DNA of 64,000 bases from positions 34,224,001 to 34,288,000 of the forward strand of contig CM060731.1 in assembly GCA_030704615.1 (NCBI GenBank), given 5' to 3'. Made by a program: the position numbers and the translations under genes. Shown in pieces: positions 53,600 to 64,000 of the stretch. The first letter of the stretch is position 1; every line of letters starts with the position of its first letter. The DNA comes from Takakia lepidozioides (Eukaryota; Streptophyta; Takakiopsida; Takakiales; Takakiaceae). Below the pieces are notes generated by a model. The model saw only the letters and a list, made by a program, of their open reading frames with translations. It ran no database searches and was not told the origin of the DNA.

Positions 53600-55748
53600 A
53601 TGGTAGGTGAAAGAAGTATTGCAGTACCTCCTTTCGTTCCCGTGGAAGTGGGTTTCCATAAGGAGTTGGCTAATGGCCATAGATAATCAGAGAGGCTATC
53701 TATTTTCCCTTGATCTAGTTTATGCTCCTGCAGAAATATGACGGAATGATTTGCAAGGTAGGGAGTTAGCCAGGTTTTAATTTTCAGCCTTTTTTAGAGA
53801 AGCTGGGTCTGCTCCCAACCCTCTTATATTCCATGAATGGAGGTTAAAGATCATTGGCAGGTCGTGGTAGGCTGAGGCTGACAGTCTCATTTGATAGCCT
53901 AGAAGTGTGGTAGAAGAATTTAACCCTACTGTCTCTTGGTCGCAGGAAATTTTTCCAGACATAATTGTCCGGGGGCTTGCGAGTTTTGTTCTGGATGAGT
54001 ATGAAAACCCCTCTTGGTTTTGTGTTTTTGGGTAGTTCTTGGGATGAAAGGAATTGTTCTGCAGACACTGTGGAGATGGTTACAGATAAAACCGAGGCGT
54101 CAGCCGGGAAAAACACAACGTTGAAAAGATCGTTAAAACCAGGGTATCTCTCACTGAGTGAGCCATCAGAGGGAAGAGTCCCAAAGGGTATGTTTTCTGG
54201 CAAATCAAACACTGGCAGCCTATGTCTGACCTGCTTCCCCCCCAAGTATCTCCCTTTCTCGCATAACATCCAACATCTAGCAGGGTCCCCAGATAAAACC
54301 TGATAAATGAAACAGGGTGAGAGAGAGGATGGTACCTTGTTTGGGGAAGGTGGAGAGGAGGGAGTTAAGACCTTGGGTGGAGAAGTCATTTGAGAGTTCG
54401 GTAGCGAATCAGCCTGGGTTGTGTCAATGATTGTTGGGGAGGATAATTGTTTAGCTCCTTTTACCGAGTCCATTATGTTTTGATTCCCCTCCTGCGTAGA
54501 AGATTCCACCTGGGAGTCTGAGGAAGAGTGAGAGTGATCTGCCCGCCTGGTGCCATTAATATGATCTCTTGTCCTTTGAACCTCCATTCTGTAATTTTCC
54601 CCATCCACTTCAGAGTCCAAGTGGGCTCCCAGCAACTGAAACCCATTTATTGGGGTATCCTGGTTTCGAATTTGCAAACTGTGACTCCCTTTGGGGGCTG
54701 AGAGCAGATCCTCATAAGTCCAGATAGCCTTGATCGGTGGAGGAGAGGCATAAATTTCTGCATCCTCCATCAGGGCTAGAATGTGGGTTGAAGGTTTGAC
54801 ACTAAGTCCAGGATAGTCTTCCAGGTATGCCCCCCATGAGATTTTGGTGAGGGTTGAAAGTGGATAGTGTTTTTGTGGCTTGAGGAAGAACTGCTGAATT
54901 TTCCCCTTGAACAAAATTTGCGAATTGGTATTGGGTGGGTTGGATTGCAGGAAATGCTTGAGATTTGCTGATGTTATCCATAATGATTCGACTGTTTCCC
55001 AATCGTCTGATGTAATCAGGATAGCCGGGGGTTTGTTTTTTCGAAAGATCATCAAGGGTGTCACACATGCTACCTTCGGGGAGTCGACAATTTCTAGTGC
55101 TGAGCATCCCACCAAGTTTAGGTGTGGGAATGAGCCGATTTGGAGACAGTTGTTAGCAAACCTGGAATTACATGCAATTCCAGTGGTGATTTTGGGGAAG
55201 GAATTGCTGGTAGGAAGTGTCAATCTGGCTACTCTTGGGGGTGAGGTATCTTGATGCTTTCCTTTTCCTTGGCCGATAGATGCCCCCTGCTGCTGTGTTT
55301 CTGTAAGTTTTCCTTTCCCCTTTGTGATGGCATTCATCTGTTGCTGGTGGGCCATCAACTCTTCTTGCATGGGATCCTTGGGTGTCTCCTCCCTTCCGGG
55401 GCTTTGCCATGATCTGAGCTGTAGAGGGTCATTTGGTATATTGTGTAGGGCTTGTTGCCCGCGGGGAATTGTTGAAGGCCCGGGTTGTGGTGTGGGAGAC
55501 TTTAATTCCTGCCAGTGATCTGCTGCTGATTCTGGGCCCCCTCCTTGTTCTTGTCTCCGTGGTTTGGATGGGGTCATGGGCTGGGTTTGCTTGCGCTTGG
55601 CTGCCAGACAGTCGATTTTGAGATGTCCCAACTGGCCACAGTTGAAGCAAGCCGCATAGGTGGTATCCTCTATGAGTTGGATTGCAATTTTGTGCCTTAT
55701 CCCTACCCAACTCAACAGGTCCGATTGGGCTGGTGAATATCTATGCAC
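53600..55748 (-). pseudogene. Inverted LINE segment: ORF1 zinc knuckle to endonuclease N-terminus
   Basis: A long open frame (55748-53844) holds a CCHC knuckle, CFNCGQLGHLKIDC, near its start. A Pro/Ser/Gln-rich linker follows, then a conserved-looking block (TPLMIFRKNKPPAILITSDD, LTKISWGAYLEDYPGLS), a second low-complexity linker and a C-terminal block (FIYQVLSGDPARCWMLCEKG). In the next frame the endonuclease starts (FNLHSWNIRGLGADP; then VIFLQEHKL and KGGTAILLSP near 53620-53780). ORF1 proteins bind LINE RNA, and the endonuclease nicks target DNA. The 634-residue frame is intact but lacks the ORF1 N-terminus. Confidence 0.7.
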
Positions 55749-58700
55749 CCAACAATTCTACTTGACAGAGCAGAATTTTGGAACACTCTCAACACCAAAA
55801 TGAGGGAACAACCTTCAATAGATAGCTGGATATTGTTTGGAGATTTTAATATGGTGGAGATGCAAGAGGATAGAAGAGGCGCGGGGTTATTTACCTCAAA
55901 CCTAGAAGAAATGGACCAGTGGTTCAACTGCATGCAAACACACAACCTCACCGAAGCAGTGCCAATCTTTGGACAGTCATCAAACATCACCTTTACCTGG
56001 TCCAATAACCGTTCTCTTGCATATCTAAGTATGGCTCGTCTTGACAGGGCTTACATTTCCCTTGACCTAGTTCAATATGCAAAGAGAGCCCCTCAAGAAC
56101 CAATACCCTTATGCTTTGACCATGCACCAATTACCGTCTCCATAACCCTACCGGACTCTTACAGAAGGGGTAGAGGCCTTTACAAAATAAATAACCTCCT
56201 CCTTAAGCTGCCAAGCTTCAAGCAAGGCCTGCTAAGGGCTTGGACTCAGGCGGGAATTGACCTCCTGGACCCTACGCATCTCTTCCTAGCCAAGTTGAAG
56301 GCTGTCAATATTGAATGTCAGAGGATGAGTCAGGAACTAGCAAGCATCAGAAAGAGGAAGGTCATGGCCTTAAATAATGCCTCAAAGTCTGTCAATCGAA
56401 AATAGAATCCACTCGATGTGATGAAGACACATACCGTACATATGTCCAAGCCAGAAACAACCTTGACATTCATCACAAAATCCAGGAGAGGAAGTGGAAG
56501 CTGCAGGCGGGTGTCAACTGGTCTACAAAAGGAGAAAAAATGAATAAATATTTTTTCAACAAAACAAGATTGAGACATGTCTCTCAAACAATATCTGAGC
56601 TCATGAACAGCCATCAGGCACTTCAACTTCTACACCAAAGGCCATGGCCAAGCTGGCTGGCAGGCACTACCATAATTTTTTTCATAGTGACCTCGACTCC
56701 CTGCAACCAACAGAAGAACAAACATCTTGTTTGATCCACACCCCTACCCTGTTGTCCCACCAGTTCACTTCCCAATTAGAAGGAGATTTCACAAATATAG
56801 AGCTGGGTGAAGCATTATCCAAACTACAGAACAACAAATCTCCGGGCATAGACGGTTTATCAGTGGAATTTTACAAAGCATCGTGGCCGGAAATCTCAAG
56901 GGATTTCACTGCAATGGCAAACCACGTGTTTCAACGGGGACACATGCCCCCCATTATGACACAAAGAGTTATAACCTTACTCTATAAAAAGGGTGATAGA
57001 ACAAACATATCCAATTATCGGCCCATACCCCTCCTCAATGTCGCTTATAAGACAGTGGTGAAGGCATTGGCCCTCATATTGCAGCCTCTCCTTCCAACTA
57101 TTATTAGGCCAAATCAAACAGGGTTTATCAAGGGTAGATACATATTGGATAACCTCCTTCTAGCCCAAGAAATTCCAGACTTCGCTGCTAGAACAAACCA
57201 AGCTATTGCCCTCCTCCTTTTAGACTTTGAGAAGGCTTTCGATCGTGTTGAATGGTCATACCTGCTGGCAGCCCTGGCTAAATTGGGTTTCCCCAATCCT
57301 TTTGCAAATGGGTCAGGATATTACTCACCGATGCATCTAGCAGAGTCTCAGTCAATGGCCATTTATCAGCTTCGTTCCCTCTGCAGCGCTCAGTGAGACA
57401 AGGGTGTCCCCTCTCACCTTTCTTGTTTCTGGTGGTAGTAGATACACTAGGCTATATGCTACAACAAAATCAGTTTATAAAGGGCCTTAGGGTCACTAAC
57501 TACATTACCGGGCAGTACAATTTCTTGGTGGACTCGATGTTCGTTGATGATACTTTTTTAATGTTGCAAGCCACCCCGGAAAACTTGGACCAAGCAGGGT
57601 TTACCTTGAACAAGTTTTGTGCAGCATCTGGATTCAAAGTAAACTGGAATAAAACTTCAGGTTTACTAGTACGTTACCTCTCAAAATCCACAATGGCCCC
57701 CGCCCTCATGGGGAATGGATCAAGGGCTAAGGTGGCTCAAACCTAGGGAGACCACCACACTATTGGGCTACACATATGGAATTGGACTAACAGACCAACA
57801 GATTTTTGCTGCCACAGTGACCAACTTGAAGAGGAAACTGACTTACTGGGGTTGAAAACATCTCTCAATTACAGGAAGAGCCCTTGTTGCTAATCAGATC
57901 CATTCAGCTGGATTATGGTATTATGCTTCTTCCTGGCGCCCAAGCTCTAAACAGATTCAGGAAATTAAGCGCCTGCTTAGGAACTTTGTCTGGGGAGCTG
58001 AGACCTCATCCCAAAACAAACGACCGCTTATAGCCTGGGCTCAAATTTGTTTACCTAAAAAGAAGGGGGGGTTAGGGATACTCGATCCAGAAACACAGAT
58101 TGTAGCTCTTCTTGGCAAATGGATACCCAGGTTTCTAGGGCCGGAGGGGGGATGGTGGAAATTCTTGGTCTATGACCACATTACAAAATCCTCCCCTCTC
58201 AAGACTACCCAATGGAGCCCTTCCCTACGTTGGCTCACTCAAGGATTTAATCTTAAGACAGTGGGATCTGCTCTATGGTCTAACATCTGGTTAGCCTGGG
58301 GGCGGCTAAGGAAACTGCTTGTAAAAGCCCAGCCAAGTACCTTCTATGAAGTTAAGAGACAACACTTGTTTGTAAACGACACTCCTCCGATCCCTTCTCA
58401 GAAAAACCAGGCAAAAAGGTGGTCCAAATGGGACTGCCTTGGGATCACACAGATTCATAACATATGGTCAGGGAACGGTCTCATATCTCTACAATCTATG
58501 GCTCTGGCTGTGGGCCTCGCAAGGGCCATTAAAGGCCACCAACAACTTGTTCAATCTATACCAGTGCAGTGGTTGGCCACCCTTTCCGCTGGCCCTCCGG
58601 AACCAGTCCCAAAATCCTGGGCACTCATCATACTTCACAACCAGCTTACTATTGTATTCGTAGATGACATATCCATAAATGACATAGTTGTTTACACATT

Positions 58701-59470
58701 CGCCATCAACACCACCTCCCTAAGACTCACACTTACCTCTACAGAACCTTTGACAATCCGAACTATGCCTCTCACCCCAGTTTGTGTCTGCTGCTGGACA
58801 GCCACGGATAAGGGAATGAATCCCCAGCCACCCCTCACTATCACCACTAGAGCTTGGCTAGCAACCAACTCCTTTGTATGGATTTTGGGTAGGCCGCTGG
58901 CAGAATTGGAAATTGACCCCTCCAAATGGTTGTGGAAATTCAACACCTCCCCATAACCCTTTTTTGCATATACAACCAAAAGGGGCTACAAGGCCCTGTC
59001 AGTCACCCAACCCATGCACAAGAAATGGGAATCAAAATAGGGGCTCTACAACTTCCGCGATGAGAACTGGAAAATTATTTGGGGCTCAGTGTATGATCCA
59101 GTTTCCAAGAATAGAACCCTAAATCGCCCAGTGTTTGAAACCCTCAGAGCCTCTGCAATGTGGCACTTATGGAAACTACGTTATAAGAACACTTTCCAAG
59201 GCCACACAACAACAACATCCTCTCTCCTTGCCACTGTTTTTTGGGATTTACAAATTGAGGCTAGGAAAACATGGGGCAAACTCTGTGCAGACATTGAACG
59301 TGACGCCACGAATGCAGATGCGCTCCACAGGAAGTTTCAACACACCTGGGGCAGACAGGGCCTCATATGCAGCAGCCCTGTGCAAGACCAATGCAGCTGG
59401 AACGAGCTCCCCCCTCAGGCCTGGCGAGATCTTCGTGCACCACTCAACTCTTTCCCCGGAGTTTGAATGG
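55715..59470 (+). pseudogene. LINE ORF2: endonuclease C-terminus, reverse transcriptase, C-terminal tail
   Basis: Endonuclease: GLVNIYAPNN, WILFGDFNMVEMQEDRRG, SMARLDRAYISLDL, PIPLCFDHAPI (55.7-56.2 kb). RT: LQNNKSPGIDGLSVEFYKA, ITLLYKKGDRTNISNYRPIP, LPTIIRPNQTGFIKGRYI, LLLDFEKAFDRVEW (56.8-57.3 kb), then RQGCPLSPFLFLVVVD and the catalytic box FVDD (57541-57552) in a second frame. A connection region with little similarity (58165-58956) follows, and then the tail VFWDLQIEARKTWGKLCAD ... FQHTWGRQGLICS (59.2-59.45 kb). Frameshifts and stops at 56403, 57394, 57745-58160 and 58957-59090 inactivate it. Target-primed reverse transcription is the family function. Confidence 0.8.
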
Positions 59471-59886
59471 GACATTAACTGGAAACATCAGAAGCCTTCA
59501 TCAACTGCTTCTAAGTTGCACTATAGATAGATCTCTCTCTCAACTCCCCCATATTCAAAGATCTTATTACCCTCTCCCGACATCGCTCTCCCTGTGTCAT
59601 CGTAGACAGAGTAGGGTATGCGTTGTTAAGATTTAGGTCTCGGGCAGAGAGCCCTATTTTTTGGTCTCTTGGACTTTCCTACAATCGGAGGTGTTTGGCT
59701 CCTGGATCACGGATCTCTGTATAAGTGTCCATCAGTAGAGGCACGGTATTTTGTTCTACAGACTTAATCTCCATCAGGAGATGATTGGCTCATAATACAC
59801 TGAATACGGAGTGTGTGCCTTATGGCGACAACGGGGTTTTAATTTTTTTTCCCCTCAATAATTATCAATAAAGTAACCAGGGATTC

Positions 59887-59920
<34 letters not shown>
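59887..59920. repeat. (AT)n microsatellite at the LINE 3' end
   Basis: An uninterrupted AT run of about 34 bp follows directly on the LINE 3' UTR and precedes an A-rich stretch. It probably grew from the LINE tail. Confidence 0.9.
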
Positions 59921-59924
<4 letters not shown>

Positions 59925-59971
59925 AGAAAAAAAAGTAAATGATAACATTCTTTTTGAGAAATTTAAAAATA

Positions 59972-60011
59972 TAATCTTTTTCTTAAGGCTTTAACTTTAA
60001 GAAAAAGATTA
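59972..60011. repeat. Perfect 15-bp inverted repeat
   Basis: TAATCTTTTTCTTAA (59972-59986) and its exact complement TTAAGAAAAAGATTA (59997-60011) are separated by 10 nt. It is AT-rich. It may be a small foldback or a secondary-structure-prone site beside the LINE tail. Confidence 0.7.
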
Positions 60012-60013
60012 GA

Positions 60014-60885
60014 ATGTCGGATAAATCCCCAGAAGAGGAGATGGAGCTCCGCGATATGCGGTGTGAGAGCGAGCTCCTCACCCAGCCTCCTTCGAAGCCA
60101 TCCATTTTTCTCACTAGTCCCTCTCACCTAAGTCCCACATCGATACCCAATCATACCCTCATCACAAGCGGTACCCTGCAAGCTCTCCCTAGTACCATAG
60201 TAATCGAAGAATCCATCATGAAACAACACCCCCCACGCTGAAGCCTCTCCAACCCTCGCCTCAGCTGTCTACCCGGCGAAAGCCTTCAAGTTCATCCCTC
60301 GGACAGATATGACAGCCATCATTTCATGTTTCTCCATATCCTCCTCTTAATGAACAGCCGCCTTTGTTCTGAACCATCCCCCAAATATCCCTGGCCAGCT
60401 CCCCATATCCAATCATTTTCAGCCTCCTGCCACTAATCTTAAAAGCTCAGCCAGCCTCTGAAAATAGTCTCCAAGTAGCCGTCGCAATCACTAAACTCTC
60501 CCTTGTGTAGCCCAGCTTGCAGCTATCGCTGATCCTCAGCTGCGCTCCTTCGTGGCTTTCCTCAACAGCCATCGCGTCCTCCAAAGTATCCTAACCTCGA
60601 TTCATCGCCCTCGCTAGTTGCTCCCTTCCTCGCTGTTAAGCTTGAATTTCTCCTACACCTCCTTCCCCTCCTCCGCCCTGCTCACTGCAGCCCTACAGCC
60701 CGCCTCCCATCAATGGCTCACCAGCTCAACAGACCCTTCAAATCAGCCCAGGCAAAGCAAGGTCTCACATCTTACATTGACCCAAGACGGTTCCACCTCT
60801 CCACTGGCACATGCTACTTCATGGCACACCAAGTCCAGTCCTTGGGCTTAATCCGCCAGGGTCGCTCCCAGGCCCACCAGCCACT
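60014..60885 (+). pseudogene. LINE 5' region and ORF1 N-terminus, truncated
   Basis: C-rich leader-like sequence is followed by an ORF (60713 onward) starting MAHQLNRPFKSAQAKQGL and GTCYFMAHQVQSLGL. It resembles the ORF1 N-terminus of the minus-strand LINE at 62591 (MAHGSNQ ... GTGFFMGHQARSR). Similarity ends at about 60885, where the minus-strand LINE begins, so this is a truncated copy in convergent orientation. The frame at 60014-60241 is part of the leader with no known domain. Confidence 0.5.
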
Positions 60886-63018
60886 AATTTGCTTATGTGC
60901 TTCATGCAACTGGTCCTGCTCGAGGCCTGCTTCAATCAAATGTCCCTTGGCCAACTGCAAAGCAGCTTTTGTGTCCTCCAACTCTTGCTGTAACTTGAGA
61001 TTGACCTCCTCATCTACCTTGTTAGCACACTCAGTGGCAATTCGAGCCTCAAACTCCTTCCTGAGTTCCTCCCTCAAAGCTGCCAATTGGGTAGATGGAA
61101 CATGGGATTTCACATAAGTGCCCAACAAATTAAGTGTTCTGCTTATGGAACTCATAAGCATGGCCTGCTGAGGGTCATCATGGTGAACTTGTTGCTGTTC
61201 TCCCTGATCCTCCACAATGTGATGCCTCACCAACCATTCAGGCCATTGCCCCACCGGATTCTCTTCCTGAACCACCTCATCCTCCACAGGTACTGCAGGT
61301 GTCTTGATATTCTACCCCTGGTACCTCCATCACAGGTGTGGGTATTACATGCACAACAGGGTTTTCCCTGGACAACCGCTGCACCTTTGGAACCACTGAT
61401 TCCCTTACCAAGCCAGAGTTTTCATAGAGAAGGTCACCCTTCTCAATTTCGGCCATGACCTGCTCTGTAGTGGGAATGTCCAACCTTTCTCCTTCCAGAG
61501 CAATTGGGGGTGAAGTCACAGCATGTACTAACTGTGGAACCTCTAAAACAACTGAGTCAATTGGTTTTGGTGGCTGTGGTATCGAATTGACTTCCTCTTC
61601 CCTCTCCGAAGGCCATGCTTCCAATAATAACAGCCTTCTGTGCTGCTGTGCCCCATCCTAAAGTAATTACCCTCCACATCTATTGGCAGTTTGACAAATT
61701 GCGGGAGAATATCCTCATCCGGCATCATCAAGACAAATTTGGCATTTCCAGTTTCATGAAGGCGAGAAGCAATAGTCACTCATTTCCATGCTGGGTCCTA
61801 TCTTAGGTTGTGTGTACACATTTGGGGGTCAAAGACAGCCAAGCATCCAAGATAGACCCGAAATGGTTTGCAATGTCTGCCAAGTTCACCAAATACTGAT
61901 CTGGGATCTTTCGGACTAAGACGATGCGGGGGCCCCGCAGCTTTCCATTCCTGTTCCCCATCCTAGGAGACCACGGAAATATGTTGACATTAAACCCCAT
62001 AGTATGAGGGTTAAACAACAAAACCTCATTAACAGCCTCTTTTGTTTCAAAGATGATAGAGAAAAACCCCATTCCTTTGGCATGGCAGAACAGCTGCCTC
62101 AATTCTCCATTACCGCCAAGGTGTCTAATGGCCCAATCCCTGACTGTTGCCCTATCCATTTTTTTCCCCGGAAAGTGAATGAGGATACCTGTCTCTTCCA
62201 TTGTTGTGACTCTTCTTTGCAGTTCTGAGATGTTCATATTGATCATGGGGTAGTCCTTGTCCAGATCATCTTGATTAAGAGCGCTCTCTTCTTCCCAGTC
62301 TGCTGGTGGTTCCTCCAAAATTGGAGGGTTTGGAAAGTTCGGAATGAAGGAGTTTAGCCTGGGCATTTTGAGAAGTGGTTGGGGAGGAGAGAGAGGGTTG
62401 GTGGGAATGGGAGGGGAGGGATGTCTTACTGAACCATTGGCAGAAGCTATCCTGGATCGAGCTTGGTGTCCCATAAAAAAGCCCGTACCAGACAACGGGG
62501 TGGGTCTTCTGTGTTGACTCCGTTGCCCTCTGATGTTCCCACGAGTCGCCATCTTCTCGTTGTTACGCAACTGGTTGCTTCCGTGAGCCATAGTTAACAG
62601 ATGCGGAAAAAACAGAAGGTGTTTTAAGGACCCCGCTGGGTGTGAGGGATATGGAGCTTAAGAGAGGGGTTGGCGGAAGAAGTAGAGGAGGGGGGGTATA
62701 GGCGGGAAATGTCACTGTAGAAAGCGAACGGCTTAAAAGCTAAAGGCGGCTGTGGTGGGAGGATTAGGGATGATGCAGGTAACCGAGATGGAGATGAAAG
62801 GAAGCAAGGTGTTAGGATGAACACCGTAGAAGAAAGTATTGAAAGAGAACCAAACAAAAACTTCTAATGTGCATATCATTTGAAAGCTAGGCTTGGGAGT
62901 ATTTGCTATTTGATGCAAGTAAAGGAAGCAGGACGTCGATAGGATCTGATAGAGATGGAAGAAGTTTTCAGATGACCGTTGGAGGTTGTCTCGCAGCTCC
63001 GCCATCGCGCCCCCCTTT
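60886..63018 (-). pseudogene. L1-type LINE with intact 5' end: ORF1 (DUF4283 type), 3' truncated
   Basis: The element starts with a G-rich end (GGGGGGCGCGATGGCGG, minus strand from about 63018). ORF1 begins at 62591. It has an S/P-rich lead, an acidic stretch (PPADWEEESALNQDDLDKDY) and a DUF4283 RNA-binding-like domain (ETGILIHFPGKKMDRATVRD, AIRHLGGNGELRQLFC, GFNVNIFPWSPRMGNRNG). It continues in other frames (61779: FVLMMPDEDILPQFVKLPID) and ends in a coiled-coil region (AALREELRKEFEARIATECA, KLQQELEDTKAALQLAKGHL; 61287-60890). ORF2 is missing. The DUF4283 block is the same domain as at 53136-53579, so these LINEs are one superfamily. Confidence 0.7.
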
Positions 63019-63225
63019 CACTTATATTAAAGATCTATAAAAAATAAATATAATAAGATCTGTAAAAAATAAAGATCAAGATATGTTACTATTAAACCAG
63101 AGTGTCTGAATAAGAGAGAGAGCAGCTAGGGTTTCACCTTAGGGTTCAATCGTGAGCTTGTTTTGCTTAGGGTTTGGTACCTTGAGGACTGGAGGAGCAC
63201 GGTAGAGTTTGGATGCCGGGTCTTG

Positions 63226-64000
63226 ATGGGTGCAAACAGTAAGCGGTTTCGGAAGCGGGCAGCGAGTGACAGTGACGACAAATCTGCAGATGAAGACGAG
63301 ATTCGGTAAGGTGCCAGGGCCATTTTCAAGGTCATTGTAGTGATTGTTCCTCCCTTGTTTTGAAGATGGCTGGGAATCACACTTGCCTGATTGTACAGAT
63401 CGACACTGGAGGAAGTGAGGTTTCTGCAGAAGCGGAGGGAGCGGCGGGCAGGTGTGGTTGCCAACCAGCTTGCGCAACCGTTGGGCACAGCTCCCAAAGT
63501 CCCCGAGAAGGGTGATGGCGAGGGAGAAGAAGAGCTGGTGTTGCAAGACACCTTTGCTCAGGAAACGGCTGTCACCGTAGAAGACCCCAACATGTAAGTT
63601 GTTTTGTCACTCAAGAGTGGTTATTTCAGGGCGGATACCCTATATACGGGGCTGCTCAACGTGCTTTTCTCCGGAGCGCTGACAATTGCTTGGCAGTAAC
63701 GAAAATGATATCACGATGAAAGAAAACTGTACTTGTAGATGTTCCTTCTCACTACTTATGTCACCCTTACATTTCAACAGGTTGAAGTACATTGAGCAGG
63801 AACTTGCGAAGAAGAGAGGGAGGGAATTGGGCATCGCAGTAGAGGAGGTTAAACCTGCAGAAGACGACCTGTACGTTATTCCTGAGCATCTTAAGGTACT
63901 GTATGAGTCGGAAGACTACTTGTCGTTGTTGGCTGAAATTGATCCAACTATCAAACTATCTAGGGTCTCATAAGTCACAAAATCTGTGCAGTTTTTTCTG
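63226..64000 (+). CDS. Hep59/C9orf78 (TLS1) family protein, 5' exons
   Basis: Three exons joined in phase. Exon 1 is 63226-63305 (MGANSKRFRKRAASDSDDKS, acidic), donor GTAAGG. Exon 2 is 63399-63593 (RSTLEEVRFLQKRRERRAGV ... LQDTFAQETAVTVEDPN), donor GTAAGT. Exon 3 is 63781-63895 (MLKYIEQELAKKRGRELGI, YVIPEHLK), with donor GTACTG used in preference to the read-through stop at 63973. Family landmarks are the LEE.R.LQK-R-R-GV block, the TFxxET..xxxDPxM block and the M-KYIE-EL-K-RG helix. C9orf78/TLS1 proteins are spliceosome-associated in yeast and humans, so a nuclear splicing role is inferred. The C-terminal half lies beyond the window. The gene looks intact and is the nearest active-looking locus to the LINE cluster. 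Confidence 0.85.

Larger units (their letters stand above)
53600..59930 (+). mobile_element. L1-type LINE with 5' inversion (twin-priming structure)
   Basis: The right segment (about 55715-59880, +) runs from mid-endonuclease through RT to the C-terminus and 3' UTR, followed by an AT/A-rich tail. The left segment (about 55715-53600, -) carries ORF1 from its CCHC knuckle through the endonuclease start and ends at GGTAILLSPTIQPFLT. The plus segment begins GPIGLVNIYAPNN, which normally lies a few dozen residues further on. So the two segments together make one LINE with its 5' part inverted. Confidence 0.7.

Noticed and set aside
63896-63975. Read-through end of the Hep59 exon at 63973 as the true C-terminus
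   Set aside because: A GT donor follows EHLK exactly where family members continue with a further conserved half, so the stop is probably intronic.

Overview
The window reads as nuclear DNA of a land plant. It holds four spliced or plant-type genes: an acidic membrane protein, a GNA-type bulb lectin, an LYRM9-like LYR protein and a Hep59/C9orf78 homologue. They sit in a sea of nested plant transposons (Ty3/gypsy, Ty1/copia, CACTA/En-Spm, L1-type LINEs, tRNA-derived SINE candidates). A retrotransposon-borne cytosine methyltransferase has its motifs in the conventional I-to-X order, like DNMT3 and unlike the permuted DRM enzymes. As far as I know, DNMT3 orthologues are absent from flowering plants, so a fern, lycophyte, bryophyte or gymnosperm is favoured, with low certainty.

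Layout. 1-1943 (-): 5' part of an acidic type II membrane protein gene, with a CT microsatellite upstream. 4.7-8.25 kb: dispersed repeats and a copia 3' LTR remnant. 8254-15625 (-): gypsy element 1 (RT/RNase H, integrase, PHD finger), itself carrying an RNase H LINE remnant and a hairpin satellite. 16820-17305 (+): bulb lectin. 21906-23205 (-): LYRM9-like gene. 24.0-63.0 kb: a transposon nest. A LINE (24.05-53.6 kb, -) was split by gypsy element 2 (25201-50485, -, TSD GGCC), which was in turn split by a CACTA element (31073-42787, TSD TGT). To its right lie a LINE with a 5' inversion (53.6-59.9 kb) and pieces of two further LINEs (60.0-63.0 kb). 63226-end (+): 5' half of the Hep59 homologue.

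Most unusual content. Gypsy element 2 encodes gag, a CCHC knuckle and an aspartic protease, and then a DNMT3-like cytosine-5 methyltransferase with motifs I, IV (PCQ), VI (ENV), VIII and X visible. The integrase tail ends in a PHD finger, so a DNA-methylation writer and a histone-reader-type domain occur in one retrotransposon family. Element 1 is from the same family: it has the same PPT region, the same 4-bp TSD size and a homologous integrase tail with PHD. It preserves RT, RNase H and integrase but not the methyltransferase. The 3' LTR of element 2 is expanded into 11 tandem, almost identical 509-bp LTRs separated by GT. The CACTA element carries an FCP1/NIF-type phosphatase-like domain within its TNPA-like transcription unit, plus two fragments of a ribosomal protein S3a (eS1) gene.

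Most transposon ORFs are broken by frameshifts, stops or deletions. Functional statements about them concern the family or its ancestral form, not this copy.
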